Part shown: piece by piece, positions 50,271 through 57,839 of the stretch
Layout: each line of letters starts with the position of its first letter
Position numbering within the stretch: position 1 is the stretch's first letter
DNA from: JAWKXU01 sp964468045
GTDB taxonomy: Bacteria; Pseudomonadota; Alphaproteobacteria; Sphingomonadales; Sphingomonadaceae
NCBI GenBank assembly: GCA_964468045.1
Contig: CAYXTO010000007.1
Location: forward strand, 62,001 to 126,000
Length of the DNA stretch: 64,000 bases
Direction: 5' to 3'
Notes under the pieces: model-generated
Databases searched by the model: none
The model's input: the letters and a program-made list of their open reading frames with translations, nothing else
Told to the model about the DNA's origin: nothing
Program-made: the position numbers and the translations under genes

Positions 50271-51050
50271 TCAATCCTTCCCGTAAGTGAAACTGCATGC
50301 GCCGATCCCGGCAACGCGCGCATGGACATGATCGCCCGGCGTCAGCGCGACCATCGGGCCGAGTGCGCCGGCGAGCAGGATATCGCCTGCCTTGAGCGGC
50401 TCCCCGCGCTCTGCAAGGGTCTGCGCGAGCCAGGCGGCGGCGTTGAGCGGATTGCCGAGGGCGGCGGCGCCGACTCCGGTCGAGACGACCTTGCCATTGA
50501 ACTCCATCTCCATCGCGGCGCCTTCGAGGTCGAGACCGGCAAGCGGCCGCCCTTCATCCGCGAGGACGAAAAATGCCGAAGATCCATTGTCGGCGACGGT
50601 GTCGGCAAAGGTGATTTTCCAGTCGGCGATCCGGCTGTCGACGATTTCGATCGCGGCATGGACGCTGGCGACGGCCGCAGCCACTCCTTCGGCCGTGGTT
50701 GCGGGGCCGGGCAGGTCCTTGCCCAGGACGAAGGCGATCTCCGCTTCCGCCTTGGGCTGGATCGCACGGGCCGGGTCAAGCATACCGCCGTCGGCAACGC
50801 GCATGTCGTCGAACAGCACCCCGAAGTCTGGTTGATCGACGCCAAGTTGGGCCTGCACCGCCTTCGCGGTCAGCCCCGCCTTGCGCCCGACGATGCGGCG
50901 TCCTTGCGCTTCCCAGAAGCGGGTGTTGATGGTCTGTATCGCATAGGCCCCGTCGGCGTCCGTCGGTTCCAGCCCGTCGCGCAGCGGCGCCACTGCTCCG
51001 CTTGCATAGGCCTCGCGCAAGCGGCGCGCGAGTTCATCATGACTGACCAT
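50271..51050 (-). CDS. mhpD: 2-keto-4-pentenoate hydratase
   Basis: This 259-residue enzyme adds water to 2-hydroxypenta-2,4-dienoate to give 4-hydroxy-2-oxovalerate. It carries GRKAGLTAKAVQAQLGVDQP, KAEAEIAFVLGKDL and IEIVDSRIADWKI. It is the first gene of the three-gene lower pathway, with GCAGGAGAG before the ATG. Ring-cleavage genes are not in the window, so the upstream aromatic substrate is unknown. An IclR-family gene is divergent. Confidence 0.94.
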   Translation of the reverse strand: MVSHDELARRLREAYASGAVAPLRDGLEPTDADGAYAIQTINTRFWEAQGRRIVGRKAGLTAKAVQAQLGVDQPDFGVLFDDMRVADGGMLDPARAIQPKAEAEIAFVLGKDLPGPATTAEGVAAAVASVHAAIEIVDSRIADWKITFADTVADNGSSAFFVLADEGRPLAGLDLEGAAMEMEFNGKVVSTGVGAAALGNPLNAAAWLAQTLAERGEPLKAGDILLAGALGPMVALTPGDHVHARVAGIGACSFTYGKD

Positions 51051-51120
51051 ACATCTCTCCTGCTTTCGTATAAAGCTAGGCGCATCCGGGGATTGGCACC
51101 AGCCGGCGCCCGGGCTATGC

Positions 51121-51137
51121 TTCTCACATGGTGAGAA
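51121..51137. promoter_or_regulatory. Palindrome centred on the IclR start codon
   Basis: TTCTCAC (51121-51127) and GTGAGAA (51131-51137) flank the ATG at 51128-51130, making a perfect 7-3-7 inverted repeat. It lies in the divergent control region between the mhpDFE-type operon and the IclR gene and would suit autoregulation by masking the start. Confidence 0.45.
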
Positions 51138-51859
51138 ACAGGACGCCGCGCATCAAGGCCTCGCAGCGCACGCTCGCCATGCTTGAGGCTGTCATAGAAG
51201 ACGAAGGGGGCGGCAGCATTTCGGCTGTGGCAAAGCGCATTGGCGTTCCCGTGGCGACTGCGCATCGCCAGGTCGCGACATTGGTCGATGCAGGATTCCT
51301 CTCGGTCGATGGCGCCGGCGCTCACCATGCCGGGCCGCGTCTGCTCGCCATGATGAGCAGGCTCGATGAAAAGCAGGCGATGGTCAATATCGCGGCGGCG
51401 CCTCTGCACGCCCTGGCCTCCCGCCTGGGTGCCGTCGTGCAGCTCGGCACGTTCGAGAACGAAATGGTGACCTACCGGATCAAGACCGGGCGCGGCGCGA
51501 TGAGGATTTTTTCGCGGGTCGGCATGCAGCTGGAAGCTTACTGCACGGGAATTGGCAAGGTGCTGCTCGCGCACCTTCCGGATCATGAGCGGGAAGCCTA
51601 TCTGGAAGCCGGCTCGTTCATTGCCCTCACCGAGCGCACGATTATCGATCCGGCAGCGCTTCGCGATGAGTTGAGGAAAGTGCGCGTCAATGGCTATGCG
51701 CTGGATGATGAGGAGGCCGCACCCGGGTTGCGGTGCCTCGCCGTCCCGCTGCATGCACCGTCAGGCCGGGTAGTAGCTGCCGTATGTGAATGGTCGTCTG
51801 TTCGCTGGCAGGTTGCGCACGCCGCATTTCACGGCTTCGATGCGCGATCACCTGCTTGA
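51128..51859 (+). CDS. IclR-family regulator with a foreign C-terminus
   Basis: The 243-residue frame has an N-terminal winged helix (about 10-75, AVAKRIGVPVATAHRQVATL) and an IclR effector domain with YCTGIGKVLLAHLP and APGLRCLAVPLHAPSGRVVAAV. After that Val (codon ending near 51784) the usual end, GRVVAAISISGP-like plus about 25 residues, is absent. The last 25 residues come from out-of-frame methyltransferase DNA. The divergent hydratase operon is the natural target, with MhpR-like activation. Loss of the last strand and helix may disturb ligand binding, so the protein may be altered or dead. Confidence 0.85.
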   Translation: MVRNRTPRIKASQRTLAMLEAVIEDEGGGSISAVAKRIGVPVATAHRQVATLVDAGFLSVDGAGAHHAGPRLLAMMSRLDEKQAMVNIAAAPLHALASRLGAVVQLGTFENEMVTYRIKTGRGAMRIFSRVGMQLEAYCTGIGKVLLAHLPDHEREAYLEAGSFIALTERTIIDPAALRDELRKVRVNGYALDDEEAAPGLRCLAVPLHAPSGRVVAAVCEWSSVRWQVAHAAFHGFDARSPA

Positions 51860-52472
51860 CGCGGCCAAGCATGACTGGTCCGGCGTTTCGCCCGCGATTT
51901 TCGGATCGCTGTTCCAGTCGGTGATGGACGCGAAGGAACGCCGGGCGAAGGGCGCACATTACACGACCGAGGCCAATATCTTGAAGGTCATCGGCCCGCT
52001 GTTCCTTGACGACCTGAAAGCCGAACTAGCAGGCATCATCGCTCGCCGCACCGGCCGCGACAAGGAATTGGCGAAGTTTCAGAACAAGCTGACCCGGCTG
52101 ACGTTCCTTGATCCGGCCTGCGGCTGCGGCAATTTCCTGGTCATCGCCTATCGCGAAATCCGGCGGCTGGAACTGGAATGTTTGAAAGCCCAATATGGCG
52201 ACCAGCAGATTGACGCGGCGCTGCTGTCCCGCGTCACGGTCGATCAATTCTACGGCATCGAATATGAGGAGTTTCCCGCCCGCATTGCCGAAGTGGCCAT
52301 GTGGATGATGGACCATATCGCCAACAACGAGATCAACGAGGCATTCCGGCTGAACTATGCCCGCATCCCGTTGAAGGATTCGGCGCATATCCTGCATGGC
52401 GATGCGCTGGAAGCGGACTGGTCCGCGCTGCTGCCAGCCGAACGGTGCAGCTACATCATGGGGAATCCGCCT
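51777..52472 (+). pseudogene. DNA methyltransferase fragment (MmeI-like class), both ends missing
   Basis: In the frame of the GTG at 51786 the homology begins LPYVNGRLFAGRL. It runs through SPAIFGSLFQSVMDAKERR, the SAM motif FLDPACGCGNFLVIAY and the start of the adenine-methylase motif YIMGNPP, then stops abruptly near 52470. The N-terminal nuclease and linker part and the rest of the methylase are missing. The open frame runs to 52541 only in shifted sequence. Intact relatives are restriction-modification or phage-defence enzymes of about 900 residues. The left junction lies inside the IclR gene and the right junction inside a DUF3987 gene. Confidence 0.8.
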
Positions 52473-53427
52473 TTACCAGCAAGGCAGGCCATCGCTCGCC
52501 ATGCTGTGCGACGATGCCGCCAGTTTCCTTGGTGGACATAGCCTCAAGGCCGAACAGAAAGCCGGGACCACGGCCAACCTGTGCCGCGCCTGGGATGGAT
52601 CGAAGCTGGAGCGGATACGCGGCGGTGATGGCGTGACCGTGCTCTATGACCGGCGTTTGTCCTGTCACCTCATGGTGCAGCCTGGCGTTGCGGCTGGCTT
52701 CCTGTCGGACAGCCAGTTTGCCGATCAGGGCTTGCTGGCCCGGTTTCTGGTATCCGCGCCACAAGGCCGGGCCGGAACGCGCATTCGCGATGATGCTGCC
52801 TATCAGGCGCTTGCCTATAATGCGGCGCTTGATCTGGAGGATTACAATACTGCGATTGCGGGCCTGCTGCGCCAGCCGGTGCGGTGGAAGGATGAGAATG
52901 ACCGCGCGCTGGGCGTAGACATGGGCGAACTGCATTTCACACCCGAGGCCCGCGCGCTCTATGTCACCTTTGCCAATGCCATCGAAGGCGAACTTGGCCC
53001 CAAGGCATCGCTGGCCATGGCCAGGGCGTTCGCATCGAAGCTGCCGGAGAACGCGGCGCGCATCGCTGGCACGCTCAGCCTGATTGCCAATCCTGCCGCC
53101 AGCCAGATTGAAGCTGCCACGCTGGCCGACGCGATCAGCCTGGCCAAATACTATCTGAGGGAAGCCGTCCGGCTCATGGCGTCCGGCGCGATTGATCCCG
53201 AATTGCGGCTGGCGGAAGCCCTGCTTGAATGGCTGCAATCCCAGCCGGGCAAGGTGATTGGACTGCGCGATATTTACCGCCTTGGCCCGAACGCGATCCG
53301 GCAGGCCGACAAGGCGCGGCGCGTCATGGGCATACTTGCAGAGCATGGTTGGGCCAGACCCTTGCCGGACGGGGCCGAGATGGAGGGACAGCGCCACAAG
53401 GAAGCATGGGAGATCGTCCAGTGCTGA
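52465..53427 (+). pseudogene. DUF3987 protein, N-terminus missing
   Basis: From about 52468 the frame reads RLYQQGRPSLAMLCDDAA and RIRGGDGVTVLYDRRLSCHLM, with the C-terminal half of a DUF3987 protein, a primase/helicase-associated family of islands and phages. About 300 or more N-terminal residues, with the P-loop part, are lost at the fusion to the methyltransferase fragment. The frame is open upstream to 52396 only by accident in methylase DNA. The C-terminal part ends normally at TGA 53425-53427 and overlaps the next ORF. Confidence 0.75.
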
Positions 53428-53720
53428 ACTTCGATCCACACCGCTGGCTTGCCGAGCGCGAAGGGGCGGAAAATGTCGCAACTGTCGCGACTGTCGCAAG
53501 GGTGTGCGCTGAACTTGAAAAATCCGCTTCACAGGTAAGCCCTGCGACACTTGCGACAACCGCGACAAAATCGGGGTGCGATCCGTCCATCAACCCCACG
53601 CATATCGACCTGTCTGGCTTTGATGTGCGCGATGTCGACGAAGGCTGGATAGGGGAAAGCCCGCGTCAGACCCGGCTAAGGCTCATTCATGGGGGCAGAG
53701 TAGGGGGTGGAGATGGTTGA
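53421..53720 (+). CDS. Small island protein with VAT-type repeats
   Basis: A 99-residue frame starts at the GTG at 53421, overlapping the DUF3987 stop. It begins VLNFDPHRWLAEREGAENVA and contains VATVATVA and PATLATTATK, encoded by 9-base repeats. Similar short proteins follow DUF3987 genes in other islands. No fold is recognised. The gene may still be intact although its neighbour is broken. Confidence 0.55.
   Translation: MLNFDPHRWLAEREGAENVATVATVARVCAELEKSASQVSPATLATTATKSGCDPSINPTHIDLSGFDVRDVDEGWIGESPRQTRLRLIHGGRVGGGDG
53474..53567. repeat. Two sets of 9-base-spaced TGTCGCA repeats in inverted orientation
   Basis: TGTCGCA, TGTCGCG and TGTCGCA occur at 53474, 53483 and 53492. The inverse TGCGACA, TGCGACA and CGCGACA occur at 53543, 53552 and 53561. 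Each set has a 9-base period and the two sets face each other across about 45 bases. They lie in the small VAT-repeat ORF and could also be a protein-binding or iteron-like array. Confidence 0.6.
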
Positions 53721-54045
53721 CCGTAGTGTCCCTTTCGATCCCGACTTCGGTAAGGTCGGGTTTGCCCGTCACCTGTTCCGCTTACGGTTTCGTCACCTCA
53801 AGTTGAGCCAGCGCACATTCGCCGAGCGGTTTGGGCTATCCTATTCTGTTATCAGGGATGCGGAACAGGGAGCAAGGCCAACGCCATCGCTTCGCCTGAT
53901 TGTTGCTGCCATCGCTGCCAATCCCGAATGGATGGCGGCTATCGCGCGGGAGGCGACATCGCCCTGTAATTGTGGCGAGAGCGATTCCTACTCCTGTTGC
54001 GCAGTCCGGCGGTTACAGCCGGGCGTTAATTTTACCATGCCGTAA
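53713..54045 (+). CDS. XRE-like helix-turn-helix protein
   Basis: This frame of about 110 residues starts at the ATG at 53713; a GTG two codons upstream is possible, and GGGGG lies ahead. It has a Cro/C1-type HTH at about 20-68 (LKLSQRTFAERFGLSYSVIRDAEQ, shown in part). The tail is Cys-rich (CNCGESDSYSCC). It is probably a regulator of the element. Codon use is less GC-rich at third positions than in the host genes, consistent with transfer. Confidence 0.65.
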   Translation: MVDRSVPFDPDFGKVGFARHLFRLRFRHLKLSQRTFAERFGLSYSVIRDAEQGARPTPSLRLIVAAIAANPEWMAAIAREATSPCNCGESDSYSCCAVRRLQPGVNFTMP

Positions 54046-54069
54046 AAACGCGCGCGCACGGGGAAATTG

Positions 54070-54444
54070 ATGGGCAGACACCATAAAGGGGTTTCCGAGG
54101 CGCTGGCGATGTTCGCCGCAATCTATGCCCGGCAACGTGAAATGCAGGAACGGGCGGCGCTGCTGCCCGATGACGATAAACGCATCCTGTTCCGCAAGTG
54201 GGCCACGCGGGTCAATGAGGCGGAGGCGGCGGGCAGGCATGTGCCCAGCTTCCCGCGTTACCTTCGCGGCCTGACCTGCGGTGCGATCAAAAAGAACGGC
54301 AAGGCTTGCGGCATGACAACGCTGGGGGCGAACGGCAGGTGTAAATTCCATGGTGGTGCATCTACGGGGCCGCGCACGCCAGAGGGCCGCGCGAGGGCGC
54401 TGGAAAACCTCAAGCTAGGACGTTTGAAACGCGGGAACTCATAG
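54070..54444 (+). CDS. HGG-motif mobile-element protein
   Basis: This 124-residue protein has a helical N-terminus and a C-terminal Cys/His cluster: LTCGAIKKNGKACGMTT, then CKFHGGASTGPRTPEGRARA. The HGGxSTGPxTxEGR motif is common in small phage and island proteins with a possible zinc site; its job is unknown. It starts at the ATG at 54070. It is the last gene before tRNA-Val. Confidence 0.65.
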   Translation: MGRHHKGVSEALAMFAAIYARQREMQERAALLPDDDKRILFRKWATRVNEAEAAGRHVPSFPRYLRGLTCGAIKKNGKACGMTTLGANGRCKFHGGASTGPRTPEGRARALENLKLGRLKRGNS

Positions 54445-54616
54445 ACCTGATTTAATAGGGGGATTGTTTGGCGCATTCCGCGCGCGTGTATGGGGAGTGC
54501 AGGATTGCCACCCTGTCTCTGCGCCGCGTCGTGTTGATCGGTGGCACAGATTCACCGGAGTATTTCATGGAAAGTTCATGGATCGTGCCAGCAAGCCAGC
54601 TAAGTGCTTGAAAAGA
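54445..54616. other. Non-coding gap between the island remnant and tRNA-Val
   Basis: No gene is seen in these 172 bases. The DNA lies immediately past the 3' end of the tRNA, the usual place for an integrase gene and attachment site. I find no integrase and no evident copy of the tRNA 3' end at the other island edge. Confidence 0.4.
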
Positions 54617-54691
54617 TGGTGGGCGCGGCAAGGATTGAACTTGCGACCCCACCCGTGTGAAGGGTGTGCTCTACCACTGAGCTACGCGCCC
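54617..54691 (-). tRNA. tRNA-Val (anticodon CAC), CCA encoded
   Basis: The minus strand folds as a tRNA. The acceptor stem GGGCGCG/CGCGCCC is followed by encoded ACCA. The D arm is GCTCAGTGGTAGAGC, the anticodon stem CACCC/GGGTG with loop TTCACAC, and the T arm GCAAG-TTCAATC-CTTGC. Anticodon CAC reads GUG, so it is tRNA-Val. Its 3' end faces the island remnant. Confidence 0.95.
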
Positions 54692-54771
54692 GCCTTGCAT
54701 CACTGCCGGCAGGCGCGCGCCTTTGCCACGCGCTTGCGCGAAAGACAAGCCCGGTCTGCGCTCGGTGCTTC

Positions 54772-56670
54772 TCAATGCGCGTTGGGTGCCGCTGTCCACC
54801 TCGTGAGGATGGAGAGCAGACCGAAATCCGCCGGGCGGCCAGCCGCCGCCGATGCCGGGCGCTGCGGGCACTCGAGGCAGTAGGCCTGCGCGCCCGGGGC
54901 GCTCAGCAGCAGGCGCGCGTTCTGCGCAAGAGCCTGCACGAATCCGGCCTGGCGCGCGGTCAGCAGCGCAACGAAATCATGGGCCGGCGCGGCCTGCTCG
55001 TTGTCCTTGCGCAGCATTTCCTGCAGCAGCGAGCGATAGGGATCGGTGCCGCTGCCGAGATATTTGGCGTGCCATCCGCCGTCCTTCAGCCCGGCTTTCC
55101 GGGCGGCCCAGGCCAGCGCGTCATCGAGGCCGCCATATTGGTCTACCAAGCCGATCTGCCGCGCGGTTCCGCCGTCCCAGACGCGCCCTTGCGCGATCTC
55201 GTTGACCTGGGCCGGCGTCTTGCCCCGGGATTTCGCCACGATAGTCAGGAAGCGGGCATAGCCGTTCTCGATCGCGGCCTGCGCCATCGCCTGGGTTTCG
55301 GGATTGAGGCCGCCCAGCAGATCGGGCTGGCCGGACAGCGGCGTGGTGCGGACGCCGTCGCTGGTGATCCCCCACTTCGCCAGCGTATCCTCGAAGGTCG
55401 GCACCACCGCGAATATGCCGATCGAACCGGTTATGGTCCCGGGCTCCGCGAAGATCCGGTCCGCCGGGGTGGAGACCCAGTATCCCCCGCTGGCCGCGAC
55501 ATTGGCCATCGAGACGACGATGGGGATCTTGCGCGCCTTGTGGCGGAGGATCGCGCGGCGGATTTCCTCGGAGGCCATGACCGATCCGCCCGGGGAATCG
55601 ACCCGGACGACCAGCGCGGCCAGATCGTCCGTCAAGGCCTCGTCGAGCAGGTCGGCAATCCGGTCTCCGCCCGCGGTGCCGGGGCCGGCATCGCCATCCA
55701 CGATCTCGCCCGCCACCGTTATCACGCCGATGGCCTTGCCTCGCTTGGGCGGTTTCACCGCGGCGAGCCACGCATCCAGCGAAGTATGCGCATAGGCGCC
55801 CGGGCTGTCGTCCCAACTGTCCGCGCCGGCAAGCCGGGCCACCCGGTTGCCGAAGGCCGCCTTGTCCCCCAGCCGATCGACCAGACCGGCGGCGAGGGCG
55901 GCCCTGGCGGCATCGCCCCGGCTCGCGGCCAGCCATTGCACCGGATTGCGCGTGACCAGCGCCAGATCGGCCTTGGGGCGGGCCTTCTGCACGTCGGCCT
56001 GCCATTCCTGCCACATCGCCTGATAGAGCGACGCCGCGTTTTCCCGCGCTTCGGGCGACATGTCGTTGCGCAGGAACGGCTCGACCGCGGATTTATAGGT
56101 GCCGACGCGGAAGACATGCGCCTTCACCTGCAGCATCTGCAGCAGCCCGGCGAAATAGGGGCGCTGCCCGCCCGGTCCGGTGATGATCGCGCCGCCCATC
56201 GGGTCGACCCATACTTCGCTGGCATGGGCGGCCAGCATCATGCCGTCGTCGATATAGGCGTTGGCGAAGGCCAGCACCGGCTTCTTCGCGGCGCGCGCCC
56301 GGTCCAGCGCCGCGCCGATCTCCGCCAGATGGACCTGCCCGCCGCCAAGGAAGCGGGTGAGATCGAGCACGATCACCTTGATCCGCTTGTCCTGCGCGGC
56401 GGCATCGATCGCGCGCACCAGGTCGCGTGCGGGATATTCTCCGGGTGGGAAAGTGTCGGACAGCAGGATCTGCAAGGGGTCGATATTCGTAGCTTCCTCG
56501 ACCACCGAGCCGTCGAGATCGAGCAGCAGGGCGCCCTCCCGCACCATTCCGGGATTGGGCCGCATGGTCAGCGCGCCATACAGCAGCGCGAAGAAGAGGA
56601 GCAGGAAAAGCAGAGCGAGGCCATCCTTGATCCCCACCAGCAGCCGCCACACCTTGCCTGCGAAACTCAT
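54772..56670 (-). CDS. sppA: Signal peptide peptidase SppA (67 kDa type)
   Basis: This 632-residue membrane-bound serine protease degrades leftover signal peptides. A single helix lies at 14-34, followed by two tandem S49 domains. General base Lys193 (GTYKSAVEPF) sits in the N-terminal domain and nucleophile Ser394 (ANVAASGGYWVST) in the C-terminal domain, the usual split active site. A C-terminal tail of about 40 residues, rich in Ala and Pro, is extra. Confidence 0.94.
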   Translation of the reverse strand: MSFAGKVWRLLVGIKDGLALLFLLLFFALLYGALTMRPNPGMVREGALLLDLDGSVVEEATNIDPLQILLSDTFPPGEYPARDLVRAIDAAAQDKRIKVIVLDLTRFLGGGQVHLAEIGAALDRARAAKKPVLAFANAYIDDGMMLAAHASEVWVDPMGGAIITGPGGQRPYFAGLLQMLQVKAHVFRVGTYKSAVEPFLRNDMSPEARENAASLYQAMWQEWQADVQKARPKADLALVTRNPVQWLAASRGDAARAALAAGLVDRLGDKAAFGNRVARLAGADSWDDSPGAYAHTSLDAWLAAVKPPKRGKAIGVITVAGEIVDGDAGPGTAGGDRIADLLDEALTDDLAALVVRVDSPGGSVMASEEIRRAILRHKARKIPIVVSMANVAASGGYWVSTPADRIFAEPGTITGSIGIFAVVPTFEDTLAKWGITSDGVRTTPLSGQPDLLGGLNPETQAMAQAAIENGYARFLTIVAKSRGKTPAQVNEIAQGRVWDGGTARQIGLVDQYGGLDDALAWAARKAGLKDGGWHAKYLGSGTDPYRSLLQEMLRKDNEQAAPAHDFVALLTARQAGFVQALAQNARLLLSAPGAQAYCLECPQRPASAAAGRPADFGLLSILTRWTAAPNAH

Positions 56671-56810
56671 GACCGAACGGTTCCCTGCGCGATAGTCGTC
56701 ATGGCTGCCTTTCTAGGAGGCGGTGCGGGGATACGCCACCGGAAAGCTGTGCGGCATGACCCATTAAGCGCTTGAGTGCCGCTGCGCGCTCCACTAAGGG
56801 CTTGGCTTTA

Positions 56811-57839
56811 ATGACATCCGCGCGACCATCGGACCCCGGCCGCTATCCGGCAGGCGGGCTGGCCTTCCCGCATCGCGGGCTGTTGGGAATCGGCGAACTC
56901 CAGACCCATGAAATCCTGTTCCTGCTGGACGAGGCGGAACAATGGGTGGAGCTCAACCGCCAACCCGCCAAGCATGCCGGGGTGCTGAGCGGGCTGACCA
57001 TCATCAACGCCTTCTTCGAGAATTCCACGCGCACCCTGCTCAGCTTCGAGATCGCGGGCAAGCGGCTGGGCGCCGATGTGGTGAACATGCATGCCGCGAC
57101 CTCGAGCGTGAAGAAGGGGGAAACCCTGATCGATACGGCGGTCACGCTCAACGCCATGCGGGCCGATGCGATCGTCATACGCCATGCCAGCTCGGGCGCG
57201 GTCGCGCTGATCGCGGACCAGGTCGATTGTCCGGTGATCAATGCGGGCGACGGCAGCCACGAACATCCCACCCAGGCCCTGCTGGATGCGCTGACCTTGC
57301 GTCACGCGCTGCGCGAGCGCGGCCGGGAGGAGCTCAATGGCCGGGTGGTGACAATCTGCGGCGACATCCTGCACAGCCGGGTCGCGCGCTCCAACATATT
57401 GTGCCTGACCGCGCTGGGGGCGCAGGTGCGCGTATGTGCTCCGCCCGCGCTGATGCCGGCCGCGGTCGAGGAGATGGGGGCGAAGCCCTATACCGATTTC
57501 GATGCCGCGCTGGATGGGGCCGAGGCCGTGATGATGCTGCGCTTGCAGAACGAACGGATGGACGGCCAGTTCATCCCGTCCCCGCGCGAATACCGCTATC
57601 TCTACGGGCTGACGGCGGAGCGGCTTGCCCGCGCCGCGCCCGAGGCGCTGGTCATGCATCCGGGGCCGATGAACCGGGGTGTCGAGATCGACAGCGATGT
57701 GGCGGATCTGCCGGATCGGAGCCTGATCACCCGGCAGGTCGAGATGGGCGTCGCGATCCGCATGGCCTGCCTGGAAGTGCTCACCCGAAGGGCGCGGGGC
57801 GTGCCCGGCTGGGCGCCCGACCAAGGGCGGCTGGTGTGA
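56811..57839 (+). CDS. pyrB: Aspartate carbamoyltransferase catalytic chain
   Basis: This 342-residue enzyme makes carbamoyl-aspartate from carbamoyl phosphate and aspartate in pyrimidine synthesis. The signature FFENSTRTLLSFE, the carbamoyl-phosphate Lys/Ser context SSVKKGETL, HPTQALLD and HPGPMNRG are present. I start at the ATG at 56811. Its stop overlaps the next gene (GTGA). No pyrI regulatory gene is present, in line with the class that uses a dihydroorotase-like partner. Confidence 0.95.
   Translation: MTSARPSDPGRYPAGGLAFPHRGLLGIGELQTHEILFLLDEAEQWVELNRQPAKHAGVLSGLTIINAFFENSTRTLLSFEIAGKRLGADVVNMHAATSSVKKGETLIDTAVTLNAMRADAIVIRHASSGAVALIADQVDCPVINAGDGSHEHPTQALLDALTLRHALRERGREELNGRVVTICGDILHSRVARSNILCLTALGAQVRVCAPPALMPAAVEEMGAKPYTDFDAALDGAEAVMMLRLQNERMDGQFIPSPREYRYLYGLTAERLARAAPEALVMHPGPMNRGVEIDSDVADLPDRSLITRQVEMGVAIRMACLEVLTRRARGVPGWAPDQGRLV

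Noticed and set aside
54452..54652. 66-codon minus-strand frame overlapping tRNA-Val
   Set aside because: It starts inside the tRNA gene and has no domain; typical artefact next to a tRNA.
56942..57835. N-terminal extension of the PyrC' frame into pyrB
   Set aside because: The extension is a shifted reading of pyrB; PyrC' homology begins at the GTG at 57836.
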